This document shows, piece after piece, positions 34,482-44,218 of a DNA stretch of 64,000 nt. Under the pieces are notes generated by a model. That model was not told where the DNA came from. It ran no database searches and saw nothing but the letters and a program-made list of their open reading frames with translations. A program made the translations under genes and the position numbers. This stretch comes from Bifidobacterium colobi (GTDB lineage Bacteria > Actinomycetota > Actinomycetes > Actinomycetales > Bifidobacteriaceae). Location: assembly GCF_018555455.1 (NCBI RefSeq), contig NZ_JAFEJU010000001.1:496001-560000 (forward strand), read 5' to 3'. Positions within the stretch are counted from its first letter, which is position 1. Every line of letters starts with the position of its first letter.

Positions 34482-35780
34482 ATGTCTGTTGGTTTGAACG
34501 TCCTCCTGATTTTCGTCTTCCTGGTTATCGGCTCGGTGTTTTCCGGTACCGAGCTGGCACTGGTCTCACTGCGCGGTTCGCAGATTGAGCAGATGGAGCA
34601 GGAGGATGCGCGCGGCGCGAAAGTCGCCAAAATCGCGCGCGATCCGAACACGTTCCTGTCCACTGTGCAGATTGGCGTAACGCTATCCGGCTTCCTGTCC
34701 GCCTCGTTCGGCGCTTCCTCGATTGCACCGTATCTGATTCCGGTTGTAGAGGGCTGGGGTGTGCCGGTTGGCATCGCAGGCGGCTTGGTGAACATTGTGC
34801 TCACGCTGATTATCTCCTACTGCTCGATTGTGATTTCGGAAATGGTGCCGAAGCGTATTGCTATGCAGCGCACTGAGCAGATCGCACGAGCTGTGGTGCC
34901 CGCGATTGATGTGTTCGCCACAATCTGCCGTCCGATTATTTGGCTGATCGGCAAGAACACGAACGGTATTGTGCGCCTGCTTGGTTTCGACCCTCAGCAG
35001 ACCGAATCCGAAGTGTCCGACGATGAGCTGCGCGTACTGGTGAGCTCCAATACCAATCTTTCCAAAGATGAGCGCACGATTTTGGACGATGTGTTCGACG
35101 CGTCCGAAACGATTGTGGCCGAGGTGATGCGCCCGCGCGCCGACGTGGTGTTCATCGAAGGCGATCAGCCTTTGGATGAGGCTGCCGCGTTCGTGCGCGA
35201 TCAGCCGTACTCCCGCTACCCGGTGACCGGTAAGGATTTCGATGATGTGATTGGCTTTGTGCATGTGCGCGATCTGCTGGATGTGCGCGACCCGAACGCC
35301 AAAACCGTACGCGATGTGGTGCGCGAAGGCATCTCCCTGCCCGGCACTTCTAAGCTGCTGCCAAGCCTTGAGCTGCTGCGTAAGCGTGGTATTCATCTGG
35401 CTGTGGTCATCGATGAGTACGGCGGCACGGATGGCATCGTGACGTTGGAGGATATGACCGAGGAGCTTGTGGGCGATATTCGCGACGAATACGATCTGCC
35501 GAGCGAAAAGGGTGGCGAGCGGAAGCCTCGTACCGTGTTTGTGAACGGCGTGGCTACCATCGAGGCCAGTATGACCATTGAGGACTTCGCCGATCTGACC
35601 GGCATCGAACTGGAGGATGGCCCGTACGAGACGGTGGCCGGCTACTTCCTGGCCCACACCGGCAAGATGGGTGCCGTGGGTGATGTGCTTCATTCGGATG
35701 ATGGCTACGACATGGTGGTGACCAAGGTCGACGGCCGCCGCATCGAAACCATCGAAGTGCGCAAGGCGGCCGCGGCGTAA
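34482..35780 (+). CDS. CNNM/CorC-type membrane protein with CBS domains
   Basis: The protein is 432 residues. The N-terminal DUF21 domain has four hydrophobic segments (about 1-150). A CBS pair (about 200-325, VMRPRADVVFIEGDQPLDEA and GGTDGIVTLEDM) and a CorC/HlyC-type C-terminal domain (about 345-425) follow. The family is linked to Mg2+ or Co2+ efflux and is often annotated as hemolysin. The start (MSVGLN) has TTGGAG upstream; an in-frame ATG at 34431 is rejected. It follows the FHA-ABC gene by 75 bp and may be cotranscribed. Confidence 0.9.
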   Translation: MSVGLNVLLIFVFLVIGSVFSGTELALVSLRGSQIEQMEQEDARGAKVAKIARDPNTFLSTVQIGVTLSGFLSASFGASSIAPYLIPVVEGWGVPVGIAGGLVNIVLTLIISYCSIVISEMVPKRIAMQRTEQIARAVVPAIDVFATICRPIIWLIGKNTNGIVRLLGFDPQQTESEVSDDELRVLVSSNTNLSKDERTILDDVFDASETIVAEVMRPRADVVFIEGDQPLDEAAAFVRDQPYSRYPVTGKDFDDVIGFVHVRDLLDVRDPNAKTVRDVVREGISLPGTSKLLPSLELLRKRGIHLAVVIDEYGGTDGIVTLEDMTEELVGDIRDEYDLPSEKGGERKPRTVFVNGVATIEASMTIEDFADLTGIELEDGPYETVAGYFLAHTGKMGAVGDVLHSDDGYDMVVTKVDGRRIETIEVRKAAAA

Positions 35781-35782
35781 AG

Positions 35783-35805
35783 CGGATAGTCCAGTGGACT
35801 ATCCG
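35783..35805. repeat. Short hairpin, AGTCC-nGT-GGACT family (copy 2)
   Basis: A perfect 10-bp stem with loop AGT starts two bases after the CNNM stop codon and is followed by GTAGCCGAGGCCTGAGCGAG. The design matches 2041-2063. Confidence 0.7.
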
Positions 35806-35999
35806 TAGCCGAGGCCTGAGCGAGGCGACAACCCGAGCGAAGGCAATGCTGAGTCTCGCCATAGGCGAGTCCTTAATTGCCTCCAGAGCACGCGCCAATT
35901 GCCGAAGCGTGATTATTCCCACGCTCGCGCCGGGCTTGTGGCAGCGGCAAACGGCATAGACTGGAATGACTGTTCCCAAACATGAAAGGAAAGAACATC

Positions 36000-36479
36000 A
36001 TGACACTTGCATTTGTGGTCCCAGGCCTCGATGAAGCGACCAGCGAGAAGGCCATTGCGATCTTGCAGAACCGTTTGAGCCAGGAGCAGGAGGCTGCTCT
36101 GGTGCTGAAGCACGCGCACTGGAATGTGACCGGCCCGAACTTCATCGCCGTGCATGAGATGCTCGACCCCGAGGTCGAATCCGTGCTGGCTCAGGCCGAT
36201 GAGACCGCCGAGCGTATCGCCACGCTGGGTGGCACTCCGGATGGTCGCCCGGATACGGTGGTGCGCAACCGTACCTGGAAGCCGTTCGATGTAGAGGGCC
36301 GCGCCGGCACTGAGGAATACCTCAAGGCGCTCATCGAATACTACGATGCCTTTATCGCTGAAGATCGCAAGGCTGTGGCCGAACTGGATGAGCTGGACTT
36401 CGTGAGTTCCAATATCATTCAGGATCATGTTCAGCAGCTCGAGAAATTCCACTGGTTCATGCGCTCTCATCTGGCGTGA
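36000..36479 (+). CDS. dps: Dps-family ferritin-like protein
   Basis: This 159-residue four-helix ferritin-like protein has the Dps ferroxidase pattern: KHAHWNVTGPNFIAVHEMLD, then DETAERIATLGG. It stores iron and protects DNA and cell from peroxide. The start (MTLAFV) follows AAAGGAAAG; the ATG at 35982 is rejected. Monocistronic, with a terminator at 36518-36548. Confidence 0.93.
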   Translation: MTLAFVVPGLDEATSEKAIAILQNRLSQEQEAALVLKHAHWNVTGPNFIAVHEMLDPEVESVLAQADETAERIATLGGTPDGRPDTVVRNRTWKPFDVEGRAGTEEYLKALIEYYDAFIAEDRKAVAELDELDFVSSNIIQDHVQQLEKFHWFMRSHLA

Positions 36480-37060
36480 GCTTCCAAAGTCTCAGACGAC
36501 TTCAGACAGTCTGCATTAGCGGCTCCATTCATTGCGAATAGAGCCGCTTTTTCTATATAGGTATTGGCGTAACAAGGCATGACCGACGTCACTCCGCATG
36601 GTATAGGATTCGCGTACGCCCATTCTCCAACCGCATGTCGTTGCGCAATCTCGGATGTAACACTCTGCAAGAGAGCCGCACGGACCCATAAAACGTCGCA
36701 GAACAATAATCGACAATATGTAAAAACGTCGCAGAAACTCATTACATACCGCTCTGAACAGTCTCATGAATGTCGAGGAATGGAAGCTCGACCGGGCGAT
36801 TGTGCTGTGCGAGGGAAACGTCTCCAACGACAGCACACAACCTGGCATCACCTATATGCCGTGGTACATGACGATGTTCATCACACAGCCGAAACCTGAA
36901 CCCATCATTGTTGGAGAATTGTGAGCACAACAGCATGAGATATGCCACAATGCACTCGTAAGCGTTTGATAATCAAATTGTGGCTCCCTTCCGAAGAGGG
37001 GAGCCGCAACCTATATCCTCACCGTTGAGGATGCCTGCCATATCTCGCAATCACACGCAA
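36480..37060. other. Intergenic region between dps and gnd
   Basis: It holds the dps terminator (AGCGGCTC 36518-36525 with GAGCCGCT 36541-36548, then T-rich) and the gnd-side GGCTCCC hairpin (36982-37005). A 52-codon plus-strand frame at 36766-36924 lacks a ribosome site and resembles no known family. I see no other gene. Confidence 0.6.
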
Positions 37061-37954
37061 TCAGTGGGTGGCGATTTCGTCCACCTTGGTCACGTGACCG
37101 CCAAACTGGGCGCGCAGGGCAGTCACCACGCGCAGGATGTCGTCGGCGCCGCCGCGCGAGGTCTGGCGCTGCCAGAGGGCCGCAGCCGTGGTGGGCACTG
37201 GCACACCAAGCTCCAACGCCGCTTCGACCATCCATTTGGCCTCGCCGGACTCGTTGGCCACGGCGGGCACGCTTTTCAGTTCCGGATCGTCTTTGGTGGC
37301 GTTGTCCAACAGGTCGAGCAGCCAGCTGGCCACCACGGAGCCGGTGCGCCACGAGGTCATGGTTTCGGCCGGATTAGTCACGTACTCGCTGCGCAACATC
37401 GTGGCGAATCCTTCACCGAACGCCTGCATCATGCCGTATTCAATGCCGTTGTGCACCATCTTGGCGAAGTGGCCGCCACCCACCGGGCCGGCATGCACCA
37501 AACCATACTCACCTTCCGGCTTGAGACTTTCGAAAATCGGCAGCACGGTCTCGTAATCCTTATCCGAGCCGCCGATCATCAGTGCGTAGCCACGCTCGGC
37601 GCCCCAGACGCCGCCGGAGACGCCGCAGTCCAGGAACCCGATGCCCTTTTCGGCCAGCGCGGCCGCATGTTCGCGGTCCTCGGTGTACTTGGAATTGCCG
37701 CCGTCAACCACGATGTCGCCCGGCTCGAGCAGCTCGCCCAGCTGTTCCACGGTGGAATCGGTGGGCTTGCCGGCGGGCACCATCACCCACACCACGCGCG
37801 GGGCATCCAAAGCGGCCACCAAGGCTTCCAGCGAGTCCACATCGCGTCCGGATTCGGGGTTCATGTCGAAGCCGACGATCTCATGGCCGTCTTCGCGCAG
37901 GCGCTTGACCATGTTGCCACCCATGCGGCCGAGGCCGATCATTCCCATCTGCAT
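37061..37954 (-). CDS. gnd: 6-phosphogluconate dehydrogenase, short decarboxylating type
   Basis: The 297-residue protein has an N-terminal Rossmann motif GLGRMGGNM, then VDGGNSKYTED, GVSGGVWGAERGYALMIGG and GGGHFAKMVHNGIEYG, including the catalytic Lys. It oxidises 6-phosphogluconate to ribulose 5-phosphate and CO2. The length matches the short GntZ/YqeC-like branch rather than the 470-residue form. It is the last gene of the gluconate operon, 68 bp after gntK, and converts the kinase product. Confidence 0.93.
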   Translation of the reverse strand: MQMGMIGLGRMGGNMVKRLREDGHEIVGFDMNPESGRDVDSLEALVAALDAPRVVWVMVPAGKPTDSTVEQLGELLEPGDIVVDGGNSKYTEDREHAAALAEKGIGFLDCGVSGGVWGAERGYALMIGGSDKDYETVLPIFESLKPEGEYGLVHAGPVGGGHFAKMVHNGIEYGMMQAFGEGFATMLRSEYVTNPAETMTSWRTGSVVASWLLDLLDNATKDDPELKSVPAVANESGEAKWMVEAALELGVPVPTTAAALWQRQTSRGGADDILRVVTALRAQFGGHVTKVDEIATH

Positions 37955-38022
37955 TGCAATTGCCTTCTTTCGAAATACTGTGTTCGTTATCGTCGTTGAT
38001 GAACTGGGAGAAATATGCGAGG

Positions 38023-38592
38023 TTACAGGTTCAGGGCTCCGGCCACGGCCATGGCTTCCTGATCCGGGTCGGCCAGACCGATGTGCACGTTGACGTGCAC
38101 TTCGTCGTCGCCCGGCTCTTCAAGGATGTCGAACTGGCTCTTGAGCATGCTCGGCTTCATGAAGTGGCCTTCGCGGTGGGAGAGACGCTCCATCACTTCG
38201 TCGAAGGTGCCCTGCATGTAGACGAATACGACGCCCGGGCGGCGCAGCTTGTCGCGGTAGACCTTCTTCAGTGCGGAGCAGGTCACCACAGCCGCTTCGC
38301 CGGCAGCGATACGCTCGTCAATCCAGGAGGCCAGGGTGTCGAGCCACGGCCAGCGGTCCTCGTCGGTGAGCGGGATGCCGGCGGCCATCTTGTCGATGTT
38401 AGCCTTCGGGTGGAAGTCGTCGGCTTCCGCGTACTTCAGGCCGTAGCGGTCGGTCAGGTGGGCTGCCACCGTGCTTTTGCCGCAGCCGCACACGCCCATC
38501 AGCACGATGATCGGCTTGGTATTGGCAAAGTAGTCGGCAGGGATGGTGTTGGCGGTGATGATGTCGGCATGTGCCTCGGTTGCGATGGTCAT
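38023..38592 (-). CDS. gntK: Gluconokinase
   Basis: This 189-residue P-loop kinase has GVCGCGKST at residues 33-41, then DDFHPKANIDKMAAGIPLTDEDRWPWL and CSALKKVYRDKLR, all typical of GntK. It phosphorylates gluconate to 6-phosphogluconate, the substrate of the following gnd. It lies 53 bp after gntP. Ribosome site GAAAAGAGA. Confidence 0.95.
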   Translation of the reverse strand: MTIATEAHADIITANTIPADYFANTKPIIVLMGVCGCGKSTVAAHLTDRYGLKYAEADDFHPKANIDKMAAGIPLTDEDRWPWLDTLASWIDERIAAGEAAVVTCSALKKVYRDKLRRPGVVFVYMQGTFDEVMERLSHREGHFMKPSMLKSQFDILEEPGDDEVHVNVHIGLADPDQEAMAVAGALNL

Positions 38593-38645
38593 AAGAGTCT
38601 CTTTTCAGCTGGGTAGGGGAGAGGATTACGAATGATTGATGATTG

Positions 38646-40070
38646 CTAGACCAGCGGCACGAAGATGCTGCAGATCATCACAAGGGCGAGTACCACGACG
38701 GAGAGCAGGCATTCGAGCACGGTCCAGGTCTTGAAGGTTTCGCCGACCTCCAGGCCGAAGTATTCCTTGATGAGCCAGAATCCGGCGTCATTGACGTGGG
38801 AGAGGAACACGGAGCCTGCGCCGATGGCGATGACCAGCAGGGCGATGGCCGGTGCGGTGACGCCCATCTGGTCGACGACCGGGCCGAGAATGCCGGCGGT
38901 GGTGATGATGGCCACGGTGGCGGAGCCGGTGGCCACGCGCACGAAGGCGGCGATGAGCCAGGCGAGCAGGAAGATGGAGATCGCGGAGCTTTCAACGAAC
39001 TTGCCGATGATGTCGCCGATGCCGGTGTCTACGAGCACACCCTTGTAGCCACCGCCGGCGCCGACGATGAGCAGGATGCCTGCGATGGGCGGCAGTGCGG
39101 CCTTCAGGGAGTCATTGACGGTCTTCCATGACATGTGGGTGGTGCGGCCAAGCACGATCATGGCGAAGATTACGGCGGTGGCCAGTGCGATGGCGGGCTT
39201 GCCGAAGAAGGCGAGCACCTGAGCATACACGGCCTTGGAGCCGGCCTGATCGGGAGCCACGATTTCGAAGATGGCGTTGCCGAGCATCAGGATGGCCGGC
39301 ACGAGGATGCACAGCACGGACAGGGCGAACGGCGGCTTGGTGGCGATCGGGTTGCCGTCGGCGTCCACGCGGCCCTTGCCGGTGTCGAAGTTTTCAGGAG
39401 CGCCGACCGGCACCCACTTGGCGGCGAACTTGGAGAACAGCGGACCGACGAGCGCGGCGGTGATCACGGCGATCGGCAGGCCGAACATCATCGTGATGCC
39501 CACGGAACCGTTCTTGAAGCAGCTCAGTGCGGCGAGCGGGCCAGGCTGAGGCGGCATGCAGGCGTGCATCACGGAAAGACCGGCCAGCGTCGGAATGGCG
39601 ACGCGCATCAGCGGCAGCTTGGAGCGGCGGGTGATGAGGATGATCACCGGCACGAGCACCACGAGGCCGACTTCGAAGAACATCGGCAGGCCAATCAACG
39701 CACCGATCAGGGCCATGGTCCACGGGATCATCTTGGTGGAGGTCTTGGAGAGCAGCGTGTCGACGATGCTGTCGGCGGCACCGGTGTCCATCAGCACGCG
39801 GCCGAGCATGGCGCCGAGGCCGACGAGGATGCCCACGGATGCCATCGTGGAGCCGAAGGTGGTGGAGAAGCTTTCCACGGTGGCCACCGGGCCGTAGCCG
39901 GAGCCGATGCCGACCACGAGGGAGGAGATCAGCAGGGAAACGAACGGGTGCAGTTTCGCGACAGTCACCAGCAGAATCAGCACGACGATGCTGGCCACCA
40001 CGCTGATGCCGAGCTGGGTGCTGTTGAGCTGGACTGCGTTCGCGGCTTCAGCCAAAACAAGCGTATTCAT
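38646..40070 (-). CDS. gntP: Gluconate:H+ symporter
   Basis: This 474-residue GntP-family permease has 12-14 hydrophobic helices, with the conserved MHACMPPQPGPLAA loop and SHVNDAGFWLIKEYF near the C-terminus. It imports gluconate. First gene of gntP-gntK-gnd and divergent from the regulator. The shared region holds dyads at 40123-40137 and 40168-40188. Confidence 0.95.
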   Translation of the reverse strand: MNTLVLAEAANAVQLNSTQLGISVVASIVVLILLVTVAKLHPFVSLLISSLVVGIGSGYGPVATVESFSTTFGSTMASVGILVGLGAMLGRVLMDTGAADSIVDTLLSKTSTKMIPWTMALIGALIGLPMFFEVGLVVLVPVIILITRRSKLPLMRVAIPTLAGLSVMHACMPPQPGPLAALSCFKNGSVGITMMFGLPIAVITAALVGPLFSKFAAKWVPVGAPENFDTGKGRVDADGNPIATKPPFALSVLCILVPAILMLGNAIFEIVAPDQAGSKAVYAQVLAFFGKPAIALATAVIFAMIVLGRTTHMSWKTVNDSLKAALPPIAGILLIVGAGGGYKGVLVDTGIGDIIGKFVESSAISIFLLAWLIAAFVRVATGSATVAIITTAGILGPVVDQMGVTAPAIALLVIAIGAGSVFLSHVNDAGFWLIKEYFGLEVGETFKTWTVLECLLSVVVLALVMICSIFVPLV

Positions 40071-40122
40071 AATCCATCTCTTCTTTGAGTAGTTGTATTT
40101 GAATGACGTTTCATTGTCACCG

Positions 40123-40188
40123 CATACATTTCGTATGTTGTTATCTAATATACCGGGTGATTATGGAATACGCAATACTTTTGCGTAT
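40123..40188. promoter_or_regulatory. Candidate operators of the gluconate divergon
   Basis: Two dyads lie between gntP and the regulator gene: CATAC-N5-GTATG (40123-40137) and ATACGCAA-N5-TTGCGTAT (40168-40188). The regulator encoded alongside is the natural candidate ligand. Confidence 0.6.
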
Positions 40189-40240
40189 CGGTGTGTTGAA
40201 TATGTATGCCATAACGAATCAAACGTGCGATACTTGTCTT

Positions 40241-40990
40241 ATGACTTCCGCGATTTCTCCGATGACTGCCGCCGTATCCGGCGCGGCTGCCGCCAACGAG
40301 CTCTCCCTGCATGACCGACTCCTCGATGAGTGGGGCATGGCCGTGGTCAGCGGCGAGGTAGCCACGGGGGAGCGGCTGCCCGAACCGAATATGGACGGCG
40401 ACGCCGCGCCTTCACGCACGGTGACGCGCGAGGTGACGCGCGTATTGGAATCAATGGGCTTGGTGAGCGTCAAGCGTAAGGCCGGAGCCACCGCGAACCC
40501 CATCGAACAGTGGAACATTCTGGATCCACAGGTGATTCAATGGCGGCTGCGCGGCCCGCATCGCATTGCCGCGTTGCATGAGCTTTCGCAGCTGCGTGCC
40601 GCCGTGGAGCCTGTTGCCGCCCGGCTTGCCGCTTCGCACGCCACCGCAGATGATTGGGCGACGCTCACCCGCGCGGCCATTGAGATGGTGGCACATTCCG
40701 ATCATGCCGATGAAGCCGAGTATTTGGATGCGGATATTCTCTTCCACCGCACGCTGTTGGAAGCTTCCGGCAACCTGATGTTCGCGGCTTTGGGCGACGT
40801 GATTGCATCCACACTGACCGGCCGCACGCAGCACGAATTGATGCCTCAAGTGGCCGATCAGACGGCACTGAGCTGGCACACCGAGGTAGCTGCCCTGATT
40901 CGCAAGGGTGATGGCGCGGCGGCCGAGGCCACGATGCGGCAGATCGTCGACGAATCGGACCAAGCCATCAGCCACATCGCCGGCGAGTAG
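40241..40990 (+). CDS. GntR-family (FadR type) regulator of gluconate genes
   Basis: This 249-residue protein has a winged-helix N-terminus (about 15-90; SRTVTREVTRVLESMGLV) and an all-helical FCD effector domain (about 110-245; ELSQLRAAVEPVAARLAA, DILFHRTLLEASGN with the metal-site histidine, and WHTEVAALIRKGD). Its divergent position next to gntP implies repression lifted by gluconate or 6-phosphogluconate. The start is inferred from domain length; no strong ribosome site. Confidence 0.88.
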   Translation: MTSAISPMTAAVSGAAAANELSLHDRLLDEWGMAVVSGEVATGERLPEPNMDGDAAPSRTVTREVTRVLESMGLVSVKRKAGATANPIEQWNILDPQVIQWRLRGPHRIAALHELSQLRAAVEPVAARLAASHATADDWATLTRAAIEMVAHSDHADEAEYLDADILFHRTLLEASGNLMFAALGDVIASTLTGRTQHELMPQVADQTALSWHTEVAALIRKGDGAAAEATMRQIVDESDQAISHIAGE

Positions 40991-40991
40991 T

Positions 40992-41056
40992 GGGTGTGTG
41001 TCCCGAATTTCTCTCACTGAGGTTCCCTCAGTGAGAGAAATTCGGGACACACACCC
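40992..41056. terminator. Perfect 31-bp inverted repeat between convergent genes
   Basis: Arms 40992-41022 and 41026-41056 are fully complementary with a 3-base loop. It starts two bases after the regulator stop codon and ends five bases before the metalloprotease stop. No U-tract is present, so simple intrinsic termination is not certain. Confidence 0.85.
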
Positions 41057-41061
41057 TCGCG

Positions 41062-41772
41062 CTACAATACGACGCGACGATTGAGCTCCCGACGCAATTC
41101 GCGCCAGTTCGGCAGATATGAACCAATACGCCGCTGGAATCCGGCTCCATGACCGCGTTCCCACAGGTGCGTCATTTCATGCACCAGCACGTACTCCAGG
41201 AATCGCGGCTCCATCAATCCCAATTGCAGATTCAACCGAATTCGCCCGGTTTTCGGCGTGCATGACCCCCAGCGCGTGGTCATCAATCGCAACGTGATAT
41301 GCGTGGGCGTTCGACCAATCACCGGCCCCCATTTGGCCAATAGCGCCGGCAGCTGTGCATTGATATTGGCCACAGCTTGTTGACGCAGTTCGTCGGTCCA
41401 TACAAGCCCGCTATCGCCGGTTTCAGAGGAACCGGAGGATGTCCTTTCGCCGCCATCACGACCACCCTCAAGCCCCGGTTGGGGTACCACGGACTGCTCG
41501 CGCGCATGCTGCATCTTACGCACATTGCCGTCGATCCAAGCGCGCCGCCCGCGCACAAAATCAATGATTGTCCGCTCGCTCATGCGCTGCGGCGCCGACA
41601 CCACCACGTCCCCATTCGGCGGCTTGATGCGCAAATACATGTTGGCGATGGGCTTGCGCACCACCGTAATCGACAGTCCGTCAACAGTAAGGCTGCTGCT
41701 GGTGCTGACTGCGCCATGGGAACCAGAGCGGGAGCGGGACGAGGGACGATACGGCATGCGCGCTATTGTCAC
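41062..41772 (-). CDS. YgjP-like zinc metalloprotease (DUF45)
   Basis: This 236-residue cytosolic protein has HEMTH in EYVLVHEMTHLWERGHGAGF, preceded by TTRWGSCTPKTGRIRLNLQL, the signature of the YgjP/SprT-like metal-dependent hydrolases. Physiological role is unknown. The start is either GTG 41772 or ATG 41757; neither has a clear ribosome site. It lies 37 bp after the GH20 gene on the same strand and could be cotranscribed. Confidence 0.85.
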   Translation of the reverse strand: MTIARMPYRPSSRSRSGSHGAVSTSSSLTVDGLSITVVRKPIANMYLRIKPPNGDVVVSAPQRMSERTIIDFVRGRRAWIDGNVRKMQHAREQSVVPQPGLEGGRDGGERTSSGSSETGDSGLVWTDELRQQAVANINAQLPALLAKWGPVIGRTPTHITLRLMTTRWGSCTPKTGRIRLNLQLGLMEPRFLEYVLVHEMTHLWERGHGAGFQRRIGSYLPNWRELRRELNRRVVL

Positions 41773-41808
41773 GCACGGAACCGACAGCCAGCGCGAGTCA
41801 TCAGCAGC

Positions 41809-43878
41809 CTAACTGCGTAGCAAATCCGCGCAACCCCAGACCACCTCAGCGATACGCCGCAGTTCCGCTTCCGCGCTCACCGTGCGCCACACTGCCGCAT
41901 ACGCTTCAAACCACTGTTCCAGACCGCGAGCAACTTGCCGCGAGAAGCCATCAGGCAACGACAGCACGTCACCAGCAACCTCAGCCTCGGTAACGACCCC
42001 TTCGCGCATCGCCAAGCACATGCCTAGCTCATTGAACAGGCGCTGACCTTCCGCCGCAATCAGCAATGGCTGCAGTACATTGCCACGCACAGCGCCGGCA
42101 TCATACGTTGCAGCCCGCGCTCCCATCGCACCAAGGCGCACGATATCCGAACCCAGCGTCTTGTTCGCCTCAGCCCAGCGCAATATGTTGGGTTTCAGCC
42201 AAGTGAGCAGATGTGCGCGCGCCTCATGTACCGTAGTGCTGCCGTGGATGAGCTTGGCGTAGGGGGAGCCCTGGGCACCACCGTCGTCATCGATGCGAAT
42301 CGAATCGCGCACGTCAGTGTTCAGCGAACTATCACCGGAGTCAAGCTCCACATAGCGGACGATATTGAACCAGCCAAACGCGGCCTGGTGGCTTGCATCG
42401 CGCAACGCAGCCACGAATTCACCGGTACCATCGCCGTACTCCACCATCGAGATGCGGCGGTCCAGCTCAGTCTGAGCAGCAGTCGTATGTGCCGCCCACT
42501 GCGGATCCCATGCGCACTGTGCGCCATAAATCATGCCGGGGATTGCGATACGCGGGTCATTGATATGCCCGAAATCGCCCCAGTCGGTCACAAGGAGTCC
42601 CGTAGCCCCATAACGTTGTCCGTACTGAGCCAGGCGCGAGATATTTCCCCACGCCCAGTCCAATCGCGGCAGCAGCGCATTCCAGCACCACACTGCCGGG
42701 CACACGTATTGCCGGGCACCGGATTCGGCCACCAGCCGCACTTTCTCGTCAGTGACGTCCGGCGCATACAGCCAATTGAGCAGCGTTACATGCTTCGGCA
42801 GTCGTTCGAGGATTTCCGGCTGCTCTACGGCAATGTCGCCCCAGAACATGGGCTCGCGACCTTGGTCGGACAGGTGCGCGCACAATCGGGATATGTAGTC
42901 GGCATACATGGTGGCGGCACCGCGCTGATCGGCTTCCGGTTTGGATCGACCTTTGCCGAGGTCAAAGGTTTCGTCGCCGCAGATGTTGAATTTGCGACTG
43001 CGGAACAGCTGCAGATAGTCATCGATCAGCGTGCAGGACAGCGCGAACGCGTCCGGTTCGGTGATGTTGAGCGTGTGATGTTCCATTCGCTCGATCAGAC
43101 TGTATGGCCGATCGGCATGCTCGGGAAATTCACCAAGGTGACGCAATTCATGCGTACGCAATGCCATGTAGAGGTGACCGAAGGTAGACACCGATGGCAC
43201 CAGTTCGATGCCGCGCGCCGCGCAGTATTCATCGAATGCGAGGATGTCGGCTGGTTTGAGCGGACTGGTGCCGCGCCAGGTTTCGCTCATGTCGTCGAAC
43301 GCAAACGTGTGCTCAACGTAGAGCTGCAGCTGGTTGTACTTGTACAGGCACAGCTTGTCGACCCAACGCTTAAGCCAATCGAGCGTCGGCACACGGCCGC
43401 GCGTCGCGTCGAGATAGTAGCCGCGGGTGCGATAGGCGGGCTTGTCTGTGATGCTGAGTGCGGGCAGTGTTGGGGCACATTGGCGGATGATCTGGCGCAA
43501 TGTCTGAATGCCGTCGCGCAGACCGGCGGCATCGCCGCCGATAACGCTGATGCCATCCTGGGTGATTGTCAGGCGGTATTCATGGTGCTCCAGAGCATTG
43601 TTCCCCACAACCTCAGCAGATGTTCGATCAGCGATGGACAGCGTGATGAACGACTGCCAGCGACTGCCTTTCGCAATATCCCACCGCAGTCCAGTGGCCG
43701 CCTCGATATCATCGGCAATCTGACCGGCCCACACGTTCGCCGCATCCGCATCGCCCGCATTTTCCGTAATACGACCTACGTAAGGCAATACAACTGCCGC
43801 ATCGTGGTTGATTGCCACCGTACGAGGTTCGGGAATCAGCTCGAAACTCTTCGCTTGCCCTTCAACGCAATAGTGCAT
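41809..43878 (-). CDS. GH20 beta-N-acetylhexosaminidase, cytoplasmic
   Basis: The protein is 689 residues. An N-terminal GH20b-type alpha/beta domain (1-130) precedes a TIM barrel (about 135-480) with the catalytic Asp302-Glu303 pair in NICGDETFDLG. RGYYLDATRGRVP and WGDFGH are also seen. It removes terminal GlcNAc or GalNAc. There is no signal peptide, so it probably acts on imported oligosaccharides such as glycan fragments. The start (MHYCVEG) lies behind GGAAGGGAG. No transporter is adjacent. Confidence 0.92.
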   Translation of the reverse strand: MHYCVEGQAKSFELIPEPRTVAINHDAAVVLPYVGRITENAGDADAANVWAGQIADDIEAATGLRWDIAKGSRWQSFITLSIADRTSAEVVGNNALEHHEYRLTITQDGISVIGGDAAGLRDGIQTLRQIIRQCAPTLPALSITDKPAYRTRGYYLDATRGRVPTLDWLKRWVDKLCLYKYNQLQLYVEHTFAFDDMSETWRGTSPLKPADILAFDEYCAARGIELVPSVSTFGHLYMALRTHELRHLGEFPEHADRPYSLIERMEHHTLNITEPDAFALSCTLIDDYLQLFRSRKFNICGDETFDLGKGRSKPEADQRGAATMYADYISRLCAHLSDQGREPMFWGDIAVEQPEILERLPKHVTLLNWLYAPDVTDEKVRLVAESGARQYVCPAVWCWNALLPRLDWAWGNISRLAQYGQRYGATGLLVTDWGDFGHINDPRIAIPGMIYGAQCAWDPQWAAHTTAAQTELDRRISMVEYGDGTGEFVAALRDASHQAAFGWFNIVRYVELDSGDSSLNTDVRDSIRIDDDGGAQGSPYAKLIHGSTTVHEARAHLLTWLKPNILRWAEANKTLGSDIVRLGAMGARAATYDAGAVRGNVLQPLLIAAEGQRLFNELGMCLAMREGVVTEAEVAGDVLSLPDGFSRQVARGLEQWFEAYAAVWRTVSAEAELRRIAEVVWGCADLLRS

Positions 43879-44094
43879 TGTGCACACTCCCTTCCACGCC
43901 ATCGTTCTTGTGCACGCTGTCGGATGACTGCTCGTTCAGCCCTTCACCACACCCAGCGCTGCGCTTTCCACTATCCACCATTATTCCCGCGCCACCACCG
44001 ACCCAAGCGCGACACGCCGAAGAGCATGTCTTCGTTGACACCTCCGCATTCAGTGGTATTGTAATCACTTGTGCGCTTTTGAAGCGTGCGGATC

Positions 44095-44168
44095 GGGCCC
44101 GTAGCTCAGCTGGTTAGAGCGCATCCCTGATAAGGATGAGGTCGGAGGTTCAAGTCCTCCCGGGCCCA
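44095..44168 (+). tRNA. tRNA-Ile (GAT)
   Basis: This 74-nt cloverleaf has acceptor arms GGGCCCG/CGGGCCC, anticodon stem CATCC/GGATG with anticodon GAT at 44129-44131, and the T-arm GGAGG-TTCAAGT-CCTCC. CCA is not encoded. Confidence 0.97.
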
Positions 44169-44218
44169 CGGAAAAATTAGCGGCCAGCGTGCCGCTCTTT
44201 TTTTCAACACTGCAACAT

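Noticed and set aside
36766-36924. 52-codon open frame after dps
   Set aside because: There is no ribosome site and no recognisable family; a chance frame or an unrecognisable remnant is as likely.
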